Origin: Vibrio salinus
Lineage (GTDB): Bacteria; Pseudomonadota; Gammaproteobacteria; Enterobacterales; Vibrionaceae
Reading direction: 5' to 3'
Assembly: GCF_021272385.1 (NCBI RefSeq)
Contig: NZ_JAJSDZ010000005.1
Coordinates: 1,116,001-1,180,000 of the forward strand
DNA: 64,000 nt
Both the position numbers and the translations under genes were made by a program. Below, piece after piece: positions 31,518 through 42,820 of this stretch. The notes below the pieces were generated by a model that ran no database searches, was not told where the DNA came from, and worked only from the letters and a program-made list of their open reading frames with translations. Each line of letters opens with the position of its first letter. Position 1 is the stretch's first letter.

Positions 31518-32834
31518 CTATCTCACAAATAAAGCCATCGACTCCAGATGACTGGTATGAGGAAACATATCCAGCATTGCCAGTTTTTCGAGTCTGAACC
31601 CCTGTTGTATGAGTGACTGACTATCTCTTGCCAGGGTCGCCGGATTACAAGAGACATACACAACCCGTTTTGCACCCAACTCAGTAGTCTGTTCTATGAT
31701 TCCTTTAGCGCCGGCTCTGGCCGGATCGAGTAATATCTTATCAAATTTTTCACGGCCCCACTCACTTTGCGTCATATCTTCTTCCAGGTTAGCCTGATAG
31801 AAAAGAGCGTTGTTCACATCGTTTTTCTGAGCGTTGGTATCCGCCTGAATCACCATCTCTTCAATGCCTTCGATCCCGATAACCTGCTTAACTTTCCGGG
31901 CGACAGGCAGACTGAAATTTCCGCCTCCACAGAAAAGATCCAAAACACGATCTTGTTCATTCAGATCAAGCCAGTCGATCGCCTGCTGAATCATTTTCGT
32001 ATTCACAATCTTATTGACCTGTATAAAATGATTCGGCTGAAAATAAATGGGTAAACCGGCATCCTCATAAAAAGGCACTTTTCCGGCCAGCATTTCTACC
32101 ATACCGGATTCCGGCATCAGATAAAGTGTTACTTCCGTCTGTTTAACAAACTGATGCAATTTTCTTTTGTCATCCTCATTAAGTGGTTTGACATGACGAA
32201 GTAAAACAACCCGCTCATTATCCGCTTTTATGAGCTCTACATGACCCAAACTCTCCGGTTTCGACAGACGGTTCAAGACCGGCTTGATTTTTTCAAGTAC
32301 CAGATTTAAATCGTTATCCAGTACCGGACAATGATCAATACCGACAAGATCCTGACTCTGTTTTTTACGGAATCCGACAGTAAGCGATTTATTGACTTTA
32401 TCCCAGACAAGGCTGAACCGTGCCCGGCGACGGTAATGTTGATGATGACTCACTACCGGTTCCGATAAGGAAAGTGACTGTCCGGCGAACTTCGCCATCA
32501 ACTGTTCTAATGATTCCTGTTTGTATTTTATCTGAGCCTGATGCTCAAGGTGCTGTAACTGACACCCTCCGCAAGACGCATAGTGAGGGCAAAATGGGGT
32601 CACTCGTTCTTCACTGGCAGTCAGTACTTTAATCAGTTTCCCGCGTGAGTATTTACTCTTACTTTCAGTAAGCTGATAAACAACGGTTTCACCAGGTAAT
32701 GCGCCTTCGATAAAAATCGGCTTTTTATTCTGGTAGGCGATACCGCTCCCAAGGTGATCAAGCCGGGCAATCGTAATTGACTGATGCTTTCGATTAATTT
32801 CTGTCTTCTTTTTAGGTTGGAAAAAACGTGCCAT
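31518..32834 (-). CDS. rlmD: 23S rRNA (uracil-1939-C5)-methyltransferase
   Basis: RlmD (RumA) methylates U1939 of 23S rRNA using SAM. A TRAM domain (about 15-75; [12 protein letters not shown] and GALPGETV) is followed by the [4Fe-4S] cysteines in [15 protein letters not shown], the SAM-binding [15 protein letters not shown] and the catalytic [13 protein letters not shown], with the DPARAGA loop before it. 438 residues against 433 in E. coli. It is upstream of relA and diverges from barA, as in enterobacteria. Confidence 0.97.
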   Translation of the reverse strand: MARFFQPKKKTEINRKHQSITIARLDHLGSGIAYQNKKPIFIEGALPGETVVYQLTESKSKYSRGKLIKVLTASEERVTPFCPHYASCGGCQLQHLEHQAQIKYKQESLEQLMAKFAGQSLSLSEPVVSHHQHYRRRARFSLVWDKVNKSLTVGFRKKQSQDLVGIDHCPVLDNDLNLVLEKIKPVLNRLSKPESLGHVELIKADNERVVLLRHVKPLNEDDKRKLHQFVKQTEVTLYLMPESGMVEMLAGKVPFYEDAGLPIYFQPNHFIQVNKIVNTKMIQQAIDWLDLNEQDRVLDLFCGGGNFSLPVARKVKQVIGIEGIEEMVIQADTNAQKNDVNNALFYQANLEEDMTQSEWGREKFDKILLDPARAGAKGIIEQTTELGAKRVVYVSCNPATLARDSQSLIQQGFRLEKLAMLDMFPHTSHLESMALFVR

Positions 32835-33010
32835 TCTATTTGCTCACAACATCTGATACGACGTCTTATTGTATGGAATCTCACTAATCTGCAAACGAGA
32901 GATTGTCGAAAAGCAGAGACTCGATTAAGCTAGCCTTTACATGGTTGCTTGAAGTCTCTACCGTTACTGCAAGTATTTTCCCATATCCACACGATGATGT
33001 TTAGATAATA

Positions 33011-35785
33011 ATGACCAGATATGGCTTACGAGCTCGTGTAATCACACTAACTTTAGCTCCTACATTAATAATCGGCTTACTGCTAAGCGCTTTTTTTTCT
33101 TATAACCGCTATCATGATCTTGAAGCTCAGGTCATCGCCTCCGGTTCCAATATCATCGAACCTCTGGCCATTGCCAGTGAGGATGCACTAAAAAACGACA
33201 GCAGAGAAGAAGTTCGCCGGATCATCAGTTACGCACACAGGAAAAATTCCAAATTTATCCGCAGTATTGCCGTCTTCAATAACCGCCATCAGCTTTTCGT
33301 TACTTCAAACTTTCATCCTAACTTCCAATCTCTTATGTATCCCAAAGATAAGCGCATTCCAATTTTGAGCAGCGCTGAGATGAAAGACAATAACACCCTG
33401 ATTCTGAGAGCCCCGATTTTAGCAGAAAGCCAGTTGTCCGACGGACGGACTAACGCAGAGAATATCCCGGTGCTGGGCTACATTGCCATTGAACTTGATT
33501 TGTCTCCGCTAAGGCTGCAGCAATACAAAGAGATCTTTCTGGCTATCGTTGTACTGGCACTGGGGCTGGCACTTTCAGCGGTCTTTGCCTTCAGGCTGAT
33601 GCACGATGTAACCCGTCCCATCACTCATATGAAGAACGTCGTTGACCGGATCCGCCGAGGGCATCTGGATGTCCGGATTGAAGGACGGATGCACGGAGAA
33701 CTGGATGATTTGAAAAATGGTATCAACGCCATGGCGGCATCTTTATCCGAATATCATGTTGAGATGCAACATAGTATCGATCAGGCAACCTCGGATCTCA
33801 GGGAGACACTGGAGCAGTTGGAAATTCAGAACGTTGAGCTGGATATTGCTAAAAAACGGGCTCAGGAAGCTGCCCGTGTGAAATCAGAATTTTTAGCGAA
33901 CATGTCCCACGAGTTGAGAACGCCTCTGAACGGTGTGATTGGCTTTACCCGTCAGATGCTGAAGACAAAATTGACGAACAGCCAAAGTGACTACTTACAA
34001 ACAATAGAAAAATCTGCAAATAACCTGCTCAGTATCATCAACGACATTCTCGACTTTTCAAAACTGGAAGCAGGCAAACTGGCACTGGAAAACATTCCTT
34101 TTGAATTCCAGGAAACCCTTGAGGAAGTGGTTGACCTTCTTGCCACCAGTGCTCATGAAAAAGGTCTGGAAATCACGCTGAAAGTCGATCCGAAAATCCC
34201 GGCCGGTGTGGTTGGCGATCCCCTGAGGATTCAACAAATACTGACCAACTTGGTCGGCAACTCAATTAAATTTACTGAGCGGGGGAATATCGATATCAGT
34301 GTCGAAATCCGTTCAACAAAAGAGGAACAGGTCGAGCTGCAGTTTATGGTTAGAGATACCGGTATCGGTATCTCTGAACGTCAGCAGGCCCAGTTATTTC
34401 AGGCATTTAGCCAGGCTGACGCGAGCATTTCCCGGCGTTATGGTGGCACCGGGCTGGGGCTGGTCATTACTCAAAAACTGGTCGGTCAGATGGGAGGCGA
34501 AATCAGTTTAACCAGCCGTCTTCACCAAGGCTCAACCTTCTGGTTTACCGTCAAACTTCAGTATACCGAAATACCGGTGGGCTCTTGGTACAACTCCACC
34601 GCACTGAAAGATAAAACAGCCCTGCTGATTGAACAAAACATTCAGTCGGCAACCATCATTCAGCGGACTCTGACTCTGGCAGGAATGGATGTCAGTTATA
34701 TGGGTGAGCTGCCAAATGACAATACTCACTATGATTACATTCTTTATAATTTATCCCCGTCAGCAACAACGGAAATCAACGCTATCAGTCAGGAAATAGA
34801 AAAAGCCATGACCATGACAGGTACTGTTCTTATCGGAACTCCGAGTACCGAACTGGCACTGTCTGATTACCTGATGAGAAACTATCCGGTGAAATGTCTC
34901 ACCAAACCACTGGCAAAACGCAAACTGATGCAGGCCATGCTGGATTCACACCCTCATCATGACTCTGTTGCTCTGGCGGCTCCTTCTGACTTTATGCCGG
35001 AAAAAATGCCGCTGCATGTTATGGCTGTTGACGATAACCCGGCTAACCTCAAACTCATTACCGCTCTGCTCAAGGAACGTGTGGAAGAAGTCATTTCCTG
35101 TACTGACGGGAAACAGGCAGTCGAAGAGGCTCAGAAACAGAAATTCGATATTATCCTTATGGATATTCAAATGCCTCAGATGGATGGCGTCACTGCCTGT
35201 AAAAACATCAAAAAAATAGACATCAATAGCCAGACACCGGTCATTGCCGTCACTGCACATGCCATGAGCGGTGAAAGAGACAGACTGCTTAGCGAAGGCA
35301 TGGATGATTACCTGACCAAGCCCATTGAAGAGCATGTTTTACAACAGGTTTTAAGTCGTTGGAATCCACAGAGCATCATGCCGGAAACCCAAAATTCCGT
35401 GCAGTCTGGTACAGAATTGCCACCACCGTCAGAGAACGAAAATCATGCCGTCATTGATTGGTCAATGGCCCTCAAACAGGCAGCGAATAAAGACGATTTG
35501 GCCAGAGATATGCTGAAAATGCTGATTGAATATATTCCGGAAGTGAACCTCGTTATCGGCTCAGCACTAAACGGTGAGGGGGAACCGGAAACACTCATCC
35601 ATCACATTCATAAACTGCATGGCAGTTGTTCATACAGCGGTGTACCCAGACTGAAAAAGGTCTGTGCACAACTGGAACAGGCTTTACGCTCAGGAAAAAC
35701 AACAGAAGATCTGGAACCGGAATTGTTTGAACTGCAGGACGAGATGGAAAAAGTGATCAACCAGTCTCACTCAATTCTCAGTTAA
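33011..35785 (+). CDS. barA: Hybrid sensor histidine kinase BarA (VarS)
   Basis: BarA/VarS phosphorylates UvrY/VarA, which drives the Csr small RNAs. Domains in order: TM1 (about 9-29), a periplasmic region, TM2 (about 174-196), HAMP (to about 250), HisKA with H300 in [19 protein letters not shown], HATPase ([41 protein letters not shown]), a decayed receiver-like stretch, a receiver with phospho-Asp in [13 protein letters not shown] (near 716) and a C-terminal HPt with [14 protein letters not shown] (near 862). The N-terminus [10 protein letters not shown] aligns with E. coli BarA; 924 residues against 918. The ribosome site is weak. Its stop overlaps the acpS stop by tail-to-tail contact. 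Confidence 0.97.
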   Translation: MTRYGLRARVITLTLAPTLIIGLLLSAFFSYNRYHDLEAQVIASGSNIIEPLAIASEDALKNDSREEVRRIISYAHRKNSKFIRSIAVFNNRHQLFVTSNFHPNFQSLMYPKDKRIPILSSAEMKDNNTLILRAPILAESQLSDGRTNAENIPVLGYIAIELDLSPLRLQQYKEIFLAIVVLALGLALSAVFAFRLMHDVTRPITHMKNVVDRIRRGHLDVRIEGRMHGELDDLKNGINAMAASLSEYHVEMQHSIDQATSDLRETLEQLEIQNVELDIAKKRAQEAARVKSEFLANMSHELRTPLNGVIGFTRQMLKTKLTNSQSDYLQTIEKSANNLLSIINDILDFSKLEAGKLALENIPFEFQETLEEVVDLLATSAHEKGLEITLKVDPKIPAGVVGDPLRIQQILTNLVGNSIKFTERGNIDISVEIRSTKEEQVELQFMVRDTGIGISERQQAQLFQAFSQADASISRRYGGTGLGLVITQKLVGQMGGEISLTSRLHQGSTFWFTVKLQYTEIPVGSWYNSTALKDKTALLIEQNIQSATIIQRTLTLAGMDVSYMGELPNDNTHYDYILYNLSPSATTEINAISQEIEKAMTMTGTVLIGTPSTELALSDYLMRNYPVKCLTKPLAKRKLMQAMLDSHPHHDSVALAAPSDFMPEKMPLHVMAVDDNPANLKLITALLKERVEEVISCTDGKQAVEEAQKQKFDIILMDIQMPQMDGVTACKNIKKIDINSQTPVIAVTAHAMSGERDRLLSEGMDDYLTKPIEEHVLQQVLSRWNPQSIMPETQNSVQSGTELPPPSENENHAVIDWSMALKQAANKDDLARDMLKMLIEYIPEVNLVIGSALNGEGEPETLIHHIHKLHGSCSYSGVPRLKKVCAQLEQALRSGKTTEDLEPELFELQDEMEKVINQSHSILS

Positions 35786-36162
35786 GACTCAAGGATAACC
35801 GTTGCAACGGTATAGTGGCGTTCATCGGAGATGGATACATGACAATGCAATACGTCACTTTGCTCCGCAATATCCGAAGCCACACCGGATAAGGTAAGAA
35901 CCGGCTTTCCTGACTTATCATGTTCAATAGCAAAATCATGAAACGTCACACCATGGGCAATACCGGTTCCTAACGCTTTCGCTGCGGCTTCTTTAGCGGA
36001 AAAACGTTTGGCAAGGAAACGGTGCGGCTGTTTATGGGCTTTATAATCATTCCACTCAGAATCAGCTAAGATACGCCGGGCAAACTTATCGCCAGAACGG
36101 GATAATGCTGCCTCAATTCTTGCCACTTCCGCAATGTCTGTTCCTAATCCGACAATCGCCAC
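35782..36162 (-). CDS. acpS: Holo-[acyl-carrier-protein] synthase
   Basis: AcpS transfers 4'-phosphopantetheine from CoA to ACP. The N-terminal [13 protein letters not shown] (metal-binding Asp) and the [20 protein letters not shown] motif (metal-binding Glu) are diagnostic; 126 residues, as expected. It is the last gene of the rnc-era-recO-pdxJ-acpS block, 25 bases after pdxJ. Its TAA (35782-35784) shares three bases with the opposing barA TAA (35783-35785 region), so the two operons converge with no spacer and no room for a terminator between coding regions. Confidence 0.97.
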   Translation of the reverse strand: MAIVGLGTDIAEVARIEAALSRSGDKFARRILADSEWNDYKAHKQPHRFLAKRFSAKEAAAKALGTGIAHGVTFHDFAIEHDKSGKPVLTLSGVASDIAEQSDVLHCHVSISDERHYTVATVILES

Positions 36163-36187
36163 ATTCGTTCCCTTTTTACACTCCCGC

Positions 36188-36919
36188 TTAACGGCGGGCT
36201 TCTATCATTGCCACTTTCATGTCTTTCACTGCGTCAGACAATCCATCAAATACTGCCCGGCCAATGATAGAGTGGCCAATATTCAGTTCATGAATTTCTG
36301 GTAAAGCCGCAATCGCCGCCACGTTATGGTAAGTAAGGCCATGTCCGGCATTCACCATAATACCAAGATCTGCCGCATAGCTTGCTGCCGCTGAAATCTT
36401 TTTCAGCTCATCCTGCTGATCTTCCACCGTTTCTGCATCTGCATAATGACCGGTATGCAATTCGATATACGGGGCACCACAAGCTTTTGCCGCATTGATC
36501 TGTTCACGATCTGCATCAATAAACAGAGACACTTTGATACCAGCCTGAGACAGCTTCTCTGTTGCCGCTTTCATTTTTTCCAGCTGACCGGCAACATCCA
36601 AACCACCCTCTGTGGTCAGCTCTTGTCTTTTTTCAGGAACCAGACAAACAAAATCCGGTTTAATTTCAACAGCAATATCGACCATTTCGTCTGTTACTGC
36701 CATTTCCAGATTCATCCGGGTCTGAATTGTTTCTCTTAAAATATGCACATCACGATCTTTGATGTGCCGGCGATCTTCCCGTAAATGGACAGTAATACCA
36801 TCTGCACCAGCACGTTCCGCAATTTCAGCTGCATGAACAGGATCTGGGTATTTTGTGCCTCTTGCATTACGTAAGGTTGCGATATGATCGATATTGACAC
36901 CTAATAAAATTGAGCTCAT
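36188..36919 (-). CDS. pdxJ: Pyridoxine 5'-phosphate synthase
   Basis: PdxJ condenses 3-amino-1-hydroxyacetone 1-phosphate with deoxyxylulose 5-phosphate to pyridoxine 5'-phosphate, the last ring-forming step of vitamin B6 synthesis. The TIM-barrel N-terminus [30 protein letters not shown] and the C-terminal [10 protein letters not shown] and [17 protein letters not shown] motifs are complete. 243 residues, equal to E. coli. The start overlaps the recO stop by 4 bases (ATGA), showing coupling within the rnc-era-recO-pdxJ-acpS operon. Confidence 0.98.
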   Translation of the reverse strand: MSSILLGVNIDHIATLRNARGTKYPDPVHAAEIAERAGADGITVHLREDRRHIKDRDVHILRETIQTRMNLEMAVTDEMVDIAVEIKPDFVCLVPEKRQELTTEGGLDVAGQLEKMKAATEKLSQAGIKVSLFIDADREQINAAKACGAPYIELHTGHYADAETVEDQQDELKKISAAASYAADLGIMVNAGHGLTYHNVAAIAALPEIHELNIGHSIIGRAVFDGLSDAVKDMKVAMIEARR

Positions 36920-37647
36920 TTTCCTATACTCCGTGATCTCGAAATGCCGGTTTTTGGTGTGAATAACTCCCGACTTTTTAATGGTTTACTGCCAATGTAC
37001 GGTTTTAACGCCATGCGTGTAAAACGTTTTGCAGCTTGTAATTGTGTTTTCGTAACAAACCGGCGCTCGCTAATCGCAATAAGTTCTTCACCGAGAAACG
37101 TCAGATTGTCTTTTCTTACCGAGGCAATAAATCCTTTTTGCTCCCGGTAGCGATAAGTCATTGTCGGAACAACCCCTTCTCCAGTTCCTGCACAGTGAAG
37201 CAGATCCACGCCATACCCAAGACTGGATAATAAAGCCAGTTCGAACCGCCTTAATGCCGGTTCCGGATTTTGTGTCTGAGCCAGTTCAGTCAGTGCCTGA
37301 AGATAATCAATAAAAAGTCCCGGATGAGCGACTTCCACCGGAATCACTCTGGCCAGCAGTTCATTCATATACATCGCCGAATACAAATTAATACCAGAGA
37401 GTGGCAACCCAAGGCTAATCGCTTCAGCCTGACGTAACGTTTTCATTTCTCCTTTACCAGACCACTTAATCAGCAATGGGGTAAAAGGCTGAAGCACACT
37501 TTTTAGATGAGAACGCGCACTCCTTGCCCCCTTTGAAAGCAGGGTCAACCGGCCATATTCTTCACTGAACACATCCACAATTAAACTGGATTCGCTGTAC
37601 GGACGGCGGTGTAGAACAAAACTGCGCTGTAAACCGGCTTCAGACAT
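36916..37647 (-). CDS. recO: DNA repair protein RecO
   Basis: RecO loads RecA on SSB-coated DNA with RecR. Recognised by the OB-fold N-terminus ([33 protein letters not shown]) and the helical C-terminal part ([21 protein letters not shown]). 243 residues, typical of the family. The frame opens at a TTG (37665), but the ATG at 37647 is chosen because TTTAGGA lies 6 bases upstream and it gives the usual N-terminus. Overlaps pdxJ by 4 bases; a 13-bp hairpin separates it from era. Confidence 0.95.
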   Translation of the reverse strand: MSEAGLQRSFVLHRRPYSESSLIVDVFSEEYGRLTLLSKGARSARSHLKSVLQPFTPLLIKWSGKGEMKTLRQAEAISLGLPLSGINLYSAMYMNELLARVIPVEVAHPGLFIDYLQALTELAQTQNPEPALRRFELALLSSLGYGVDLLHCAGTGEGVVPTMTYRYREQKGFIASVRKDNLTFLGEELIAISERRFVTKTQLQAAKRFTRMALKPYIGSKPLKSRELFTPKTGISRSRSIGK

Positions 37648-37663
37648 ACTTGTTCCTAAAGAC

Positions 37664-37697
37664 AAAACAAGGAGTATTGTAAAATACTCCTTGTTCA
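37664..37697 (-). terminator. Hairpin between era and recO
   Basis: AACAAGGAGTATT / AATACTCCTTGTT, perfect 13-bp stem with a 4-base loop, followed by TTG on the minus strand. Probably a partial terminator within the operon; it includes part of the region just upstream of the recO ribosome site. Confidence 0.7.
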
Positions 37698-37730
37698 GTA
37701 GAAACCTTTTCTTTTTAGAGAATAACCTCT

Positions 37731-38702
37731 TTACAGATCATCAATGTAACCCAAACTACGCAGGGCTCTTTCATCGTCTGCCCATCCTGATTTCACTTTA
37801 ACCCAGGTTTCCAGATACACTTTCCGGCCAAACAATTCTTCCATATCCAGACGAGCTTCACGGCCAATTGTTTTTATCTTCTCACCCTTCTTGCCAATGA
37901 CCATTTTCTTCTGCCCTTCCCGTTCCACCAGAATAAGGGCATTTATATGGAAACCATCGTTTTCCGGGTTGTAATCAAACCGTTCAATTTCAACAGTCAC
38001 TGAATAAGGTAGCTCTTCTCCGGTAAAACGCATCAGCTTTTCACGAACAATTTCCGATGCCATAAAACGCTGAGAGCGGTCTGTCACGTATTCTTCCGGG
38101 AAATGGTGCACCGCTTTAGGCAAATGTTCTCTGACCAGTTTATGGATAACATCAATATTCTTGCCCTGCTTAGCTGAAACCGGCACCACATCCACAAAAT
38201 CCATTTTCTTTGACATATCCTGCATGTGAAGCATGACTTCGTTTCGATCTTTGACGTTATCCACTTTATTAACGCACAATACGACCGGGAAATTGGATTT
38301 TTGCAGCTTATTCAACACCATTTCATCGTCTTTGGTCCAGTGTGTCCCGTCAACCAAAAACAATACAAGATTCACATCACTTAAAGAGCTGTTCGCAGCA
38401 CGGTTCATCAACCGGTTAATCGCCCGTTTTTCTTCAATATGCAATCCGGGAGTATCAACATAAATGGCCTGATAAGCCCCCTCAGTATCAACCCCCATTA
38501 TACGGTGACGGGTCGTCTGAGGTTTGCGCGAAGTAATCGATATTTTTTGTCCCAGCAATTTATTCAGCAGCGTTGATTTACCAACATTTGGTCTGCCGAC
38601 AATGGCAATAAATCCACAATGTTGCTCTTCCGGTGAACTCTCTTTTTTCTGCTCTGAGGCAAAAAATGCATCGATATCAAATTCTTTATCAGTATCAGTC
38701 AT
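37731..38702 (-). CDS. era: GTPase Era
   Basis: Era is an essential GTPase that binds 16S rRNA during 30S assembly. G motifs are complete: [16 protein letters not shown] (G1), DTPGLH (G3), NKVDNVKD (G4) and SAKQGKN (G5). The C-terminal KH domain shows [20 protein letters not shown]. An N-terminal acidic extension of about 25 residues ([18 protein letters not shown]) precedes the G domain, giving 323 residues against 301 in E. coli; this extension is common in Vibrio by my recollection. Overlaps rnc by 8 bases. Confidence 0.98.
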   Translation of the reverse strand: MTDTDKEFDIDAFFASEQKKESSPEEQHCGFIAIVGRPNVGKSTLLNKLLGQKISITSRKPQTTRHRIMGVDTEGAYQAIYVDTPGLHIEEKRAINRLMNRAANSSLSDVNLVLFLVDGTHWTKDDEMVLNKLQKSNFPVVLCVNKVDNVKDRNEVMLHMQDMSKKMDFVDVVPVSAKQGKNIDVIHKLVREHLPKAVHHFPEEYVTDRSQRFMASEIVREKLMRFTGEELPYSVTVEIERFDYNPENDGFHINALILVEREGQKKMVIGKKGEKIKTIGREARLDMEELFGRKVYLETWVKVKSGWADDERALRSLGYIDDL

Positions 38703-39372
38703 TCGCTAGCTGCTCTAATGCTTGCTCTGCAGCCGCCTGTTCTGCCTTGCGGCGGCTAGTGCCTTTTCCAATGACAGGCTTTCCGATGCCTGAAACTTCA
38801 CATGAAACGGTAAACTCCTGGTTATGCGCTTCACCTTTAATATTAGCAACAGAATAAACAGGAAGTGGTTTTCTTCTTCCCTGTAAAAACTCCTGCAACC
38901 GGGTTTTTGGGTCTTTTTGCGAAATACCTGGCTGAATCGAATCCAGACGGGTTTTATACCAGCCAAGAATGATTCCCCGTACCGATTCAATATCGCTATC
39001 GAGATAAATCGCACCGATGATGGCTTCTACGGCATCAGCCAATATGGAATCTCTTCTGAAACCACCACTTTTCAGCTCACCTGGACCTAATTTTAAGTAA
39101 TCTCCAAGACCGAATTCCCGGCCTAATTCAGCAAGAGTATTTCCTCTTACTAACGTTGCTCTCATTCGGCTCATATCACCTTCATTCACTTTAGGAAAAC
39201 GGTGATACAAGTCGTCAGCAATGACAAAACTTAAAATTGAATCGCCCAGAAACTCAAGACGTTCGTTATGCTGACTGTTGGCACTGCGATGCGTCAGTGC
39301 CAAATCAAGAAGCTCAGAATGAGTAAATTCATACTCAATTCTTTTTTCTAATTTTTTTATGTTAGAGTTCAT
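38695..39372 (-). CDS. rnc: Ribonuclease III
   Basis: RNase III cuts double-stranded RNA, notably the 30S rRNA precursor, and mRNAs of its own operon. The nuclease signature [18 protein letters not shown] and [13 protein letters not shown] provide the acidic metal ligands; the C-terminal dsRNA-binding domain is seen in [15 protein letters not shown] and [18 protein letters not shown]. 225 residues against 226 in E. coli. Lies 35 bases after lepB and overlaps era, as in the conserved lepB-rnc-era unit. Confidence 0.98.
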   Translation of the reverse strand: MNSNIKKLEKRIEYEFTHSELLDLALTHRSANSQHNERLEFLGDSILSFVIADDLYHRFPKVNEGDMSRMRATLVRGNTLAELGREFGLGDYLKLGPGELKSGGFRRDSILADAVEAIIGAIYLDSDIESVRGIILGWYKTRLDSIQPGISQKDPKTRLQEFLQGRRKPLPVYSVANIKGEAHNQEFTVSCEVSGIGKPVIGKGTSRRKAEQAAAEQALEQLAND

Positions 39373-39407
39373 TATTTCTTATTGTCTTCATGCCCTTTAA
39401 GGGCTCA

Positions 39408-40304
39408 TTATTTGATACTACCGATGCGGTTAAATCTTACACCTGTCGGAATCCATGAAGGAAGAATACTATGCTCATCACGATCAAATTCAAAACTGAT
39501 CCAAATGGCCACAGCCTTACCCACTAAATTTTCTTTTGGTACAAATCCCCAGTACCGGCTATCTGCACTGTTATCGCGATTATCCCCCATCACAAAGTAA
39601 TGGCCTTCCGGAACGATCCACTCATTCACTCCCGGTCTCGGCTGATAAGCCGAAACACGATCACGACGGGCCGGATCAATTAAGATATTATGCTTAACTT
39701 TGCCAAGCTGCTCGTCTAACTGAATCAGTGGAATCCCATTGAGGTTAAAACGGCTTTCTTTTACATCGGATAAAGCAACCAACTTACAGGTACTTTCCCC
39801 TTTAGGCTGAATGCATACCCGCTTTTTACTGCTGTAGCGAATCGTATCACCAGGTAAGCCGACCACCCGCTTGATATAATCAATACTTGGATTTGGCGGA
39901 TAACGGAATACAACAATATCCCCACGCTTTGGATCACCCACATTGACGATCTGCTTATGCATAACCGGATCTTTTAATCCATAGGCGTATTTTTCCACCA
40001 GAATGAAATCACCAACAAGTAAGGTTGGCATCATTGATCCTGACGGAATCTGAAACGGTTCATAAATAAACGAACGCACAATCAAAACAATCGCAATCAC
40101 AGGGAAAATAGACACACTGTTTTCCACCATCCAGGATTGTCGCATGATTTTCTCTTTCGTTGCTGAATCCAGACCATTTGTCTGAGCTTCAATTTCGGCT
40201 AATTTTTGTTTTTTCTTCTTAGACCAAACCCATTTTTCTAATGCCCAAATGACTCCGGTCACCAAAGTAATAATCACCAGAATCAGTGAAAATGTATTCG
40301 CCAT
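39408..40304 (-). CDS. lepB: Signal peptidase I
   Basis: LepB removes signal peptides from exported proteins at the inner membrane. Catalytic Ser90 (IPSGSMMPTL) and Lys145 (DYIKRVVGLPGD) stand at the same numbers as in E. coli; the GDNRDNSADSRYWGFV box is complete. Two membrane helices (about 4-22 and 62-80) with a basic cytoplasmic loop. 298 residues, somewhat shorter than E. coli (324). It sits between lepA and rnc in the usual order. Confidence 0.98.
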   Translation of the reverse strand: MANTFSLILVIITLVTGVIWALEKWVWSKKKKQKLAEIEAQTNGLDSATKEKIMRQSWMVENSVSIFPVIAIVLIVRSFIYEPFQIPSGSMMPTLLVGDFILVEKYAYGLKDPVMHKQIVNVGDPKRGDIVVFRYPPNPSIDYIKRVVGLPGDTIRYSSKKRVCIQPKGESTCKLVALSDVKESRFNLNGIPLIQLDEQLGKVKHNILIDPARRDRVSAYQPRPGVNEWIVPEGHYFVMGDNRDNSADSRYWGFVPKENLVGKAVAIWISFEFDRDEHSILPSWIPTGVRFNRIGSIK

Positions 40305-40392
40305 TGACTTCCCTTACCTAAAAACACGAAAGTGAAAGAGCGGAAACCCTTTCACTTAATAATATTATTCCCAAACCAATTTCTGGCGTGAA

Positions 40393-42186
40393 TTAATCTT
40401 TACCAACATGCAAAATCGCAAGAAACGCTTCCTGAGGCAATTCAACATTACCAATCTGTTTCATTCGTTTCTTACCTTCTTTCTGTTTCTTCAGCAATTT
40501 TTTCTTACGGCTTACGTCACCACCGTAACATTTCGCCAATACGTTTTTACGCAGCTGTTTGACGGTAGAACGGGCAATGATATGGTTACCAATCGCTGCC
40601 TGAATTGCAATATCAAACATCTGACGAGGAATGAATTCCTTCATCTTCTCAACCAACTGGCGGCCACGGGTCTGAGCCTGCTCCGTATGCGTTATAATCG
40701 CCAGAGCATCAACCCTGTCACCATTCAGCAATACATCAACCCGTACCATATTGGAAGCTTCAAAGCGCTGGAATCCATAATCCAGAGAGGCATAACCTCT
40801 AGAGGTCGATTTCAAACGGTCAAAGAAATCCAGAACCACTTCAGCCATCGGTACATCATAAGTCAGAGCAACCTGATTTCCATGATAAACCATATCAACC
40901 TGTGTCCCACGTTTTTCAACGCACAACGTAATCACATTCCCCAGATAGTCCTGTGGAACCAGAATATTACAACGGGCAATGGGCTCTCTGATTTCAGTAA
41001 TATCATTAACAGCCGGTAATTTAGCCGGACTGTCCACATAAATTATATCGCCACTCGTTTTTTCAACTTCATACACTACGGTAGGCGCCGTAGTAATGAG
41101 ATCCAGATTGTATTCGCGTTCTAAGCGCTCCTGAATAATCTCCATATGCAGCATACCAAGGAAGCCACAACGGAAACCAAAACCAAGTGCAGCCGACGTT
41201 TCCGGCTCATAAAACAGAGAAGCATCATTCAGGCTCAATTTACCTAATGCATCCCGGAAGTTTTCATAATCATCCGACGACACCGGGAACAACCCGGCAT
41301 AAACCTGAGGTTTAACTTTTTTAAAGCCAGGTAAGGCTGTTTCACAGCCATTTTTTGCCAGTGTTAGCGTATCACCAACCGGTGCACCCAGAATATCTTT
41401 GATACCACAAACAACCCAGCCGACTTCACCCGTTTCCAAAATCTCCGTATCGACCTGCTTAGGCGTAAAGATCCCGATACGATCAATGCCCCATATTTGT
41501 CCGGTACTCATGACCTTAATTTTGTCATTTTTCTTCAGGCACCCATTTTTAATACGGACAAGCGAAACCACACCCAAATAGTTATCAAACCAGGAATCAA
41601 TGATTAGTGCCTGAGGCGCCGCTTCAGGATCTCCTTCAGGGGCCGGAACCGCTTCGACGATTTTTTCGAGAACGTCTTCAACGCCCACACCGGTCTTAGC
41701 TGAACAACGGATTGCATCAATCGCATCGATACCGACAATATCTTCAATTTCCTCAGCGACCCGTTCCGGTTCCGCTGCCGGTAGATCAATCTTGTTAAGA
41801 ATCGGAACCACTTCCAGATCCATATCAATCGCAGTATAACAGTTCGCCAGAGTCTGAGCTTCAACGCCTTGCCCGGCATCCACAACCAATAAAGCCCCTT
41901 CACAGGCGGCTAAAGAGCGGGAAACTTCATAAGAGAAATCGACATGCCCTGGGGTATCGATGAAGTTTAACTGATAGGTTTCTCCATCTTTTGCCGTGTA
42001 ATTAAGCGTCACACTCTGTGCTTTAATGGTAATACCGCGCTCACGTTCCAGATCCATAGAATCCAGAACCTGATCGGCCATTTCACGGTCAGTTAATCCG
42101 CCGCAAACCTGAATAAGGCGGTCAGAAAGTGTCGACTTGCCATGGTCGATGTGGGCGATAATAGAAAAGTTACGAATGTGCTTCAT
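40393..42186 (-). CDS. lepA: Elongation factor 4 (LepA)
   Basis: LepA is a ribosome-binding translational GTPase important in stress and ribosome biogenesis. G1 ([14 protein letters not shown]), the REGRG-type switch region ([11 protein letters not shown]), G3 ([11 protein letters not shown]), G4 (NKIDLPAA) and the LepA-specific C-terminal domain ([19 protein letters not shown], then a lysine-rich segment) are clear. 597 residues against 599 in E. coli. 88 bases upstream of lepB; 154 bases separate it from rseC. Confidence 0.98.
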   Translation of the reverse strand: MKHIRNFSIIAHIDHGKSTLSDRLIQVCGGLTDREMADQVLDSMDLERERGITIKAQSVTLNYTAKDGETYQLNFIDTPGHVDFSYEVSRSLAACEGALLVVDAGQGVEAQTLANCYTAIDMDLEVVPILNKIDLPAAEPERVAEEIEDIVGIDAIDAIRCSAKTGVGVEDVLEKIVEAVPAPEGDPEAAPQALIIDSWFDNYLGVVSLVRIKNGCLKKNDKIKVMSTGQIWGIDRIGIFTPKQVDTEILETGEVGWVVCGIKDILGAPVGDTLTLAKNGCETALPGFKKVKPQVYAGLFPVSSDDYENFRDALGKLSLNDASLFYEPETSAALGFGFRCGFLGMLHMEIIQERLEREYNLDLITTAPTVVYEVEKTSGDIIYVDSPAKLPAVNDITEIREPIARCNILVPQDYLGNVITLCVEKRGTQVDMVYHGNQVALTYDVPMAEVVLDFFDRLKSTSRGYASLDYGFQRFEASNMVRVDVLLNGDRVDALAIITHTEQAQTRGRQLVEKMKEFIPRQMFDIAIQAAIGNHIIARSTVKQLRKNVLAKCYGGDVSRKKKLLKKQKEGKKRMKQIGNVELPQEAFLAILHVGKD

Positions 42187-42340
42187 AATCGGGAATGACT
42201 AAACTCTTAAATTTAAAATGAAAAAATATCTCAGTTCCTTCTTCAATCAAAAGAAACCGGAGAATTTCTATTAAGTTGGGCGATTCTACCCAATTTCGCC
42301 CAGCTTCGCATCATAAATTCAATATCCCACCGTTAGTGGG

Positions 42341-42820
42341 TTATTCAGACTGAATGACCGGATCTCCCAGAACCCGCACTAATACCACTTCCTTGCCGGA
42401 CCGTGCTTCAAGAATTTTTGAAAAACGTTTTGCCAGTGTGATACCAAGCCAGGCACAAAGGATAGAGAAGATGATAACAACCAGTTCGTTGTTACTAAAA
42501 TACTGCAGGGAAACGGACTGACCGAATAGCGCTCCGATAATAAGCATGACTAACGGTAACAGATAAACCAACGCTGCAGACTGCAGAAGGCTTTTTTCCG
42601 GAAAACCAATTTCAACAATCTGGCCTTTTCTGACTACCTGTGTGGTATTCAGAGTCCAGCGTAATATTTTATTTCCAAACGCTTTTGATACAACACCGGT
42701 TCCACAACTTCCGGAAGAAGAACAATGGCTACAACTCGATTGCCGCTGACAATTAAGCTCAACATTATACCCATTTGATGTCGCTGAAACAGAAGCAACC
42801 GTCGCGAGTGCAGTCATCAT
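42341..42820 (-). CDS. rseC: SoxR-reducing/sigma-E regulatory protein RseC
   Basis: An inner-membrane protein of the RseC/MucC family. A cysteine-rich N-terminal segment (CQRQSSCSHCSSSGSCG) is followed by two membrane helices (about 82-98 and 112-130) and a C-terminal cytoplasmic tail. In E. coli RseC is linked to SoxR reduction and has a minor positive effect on sigma-E. 159 residues. The first ATG overlaps the rseB stop as ATGA. Last gene of rpoE-rseA-rseB-rseC. Confidence 0.94.
   Translation of the reverse strand: MMTALATVASVSATSNGYNVELNCQRQSSCSHCSSSGSCGTGVVSKAFGNKILRWTLNTTQVVRKGQIVEIGFPEKSLLQSAALVYLLPLVMLIIGALFGQSVSLQYFSNNELVVIIFSILCAWLGITLAKRFSKILEARSGKEVVLVRVLGDPVIQSE

Noticed and set aside
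40408..41019. 203-residue plus-strand reading frame
   Set aside because: It is antisense to lepA, with phenylalanine- and glutamine-rich low-complexity sequence and no ribosome site; lepA is intact there.
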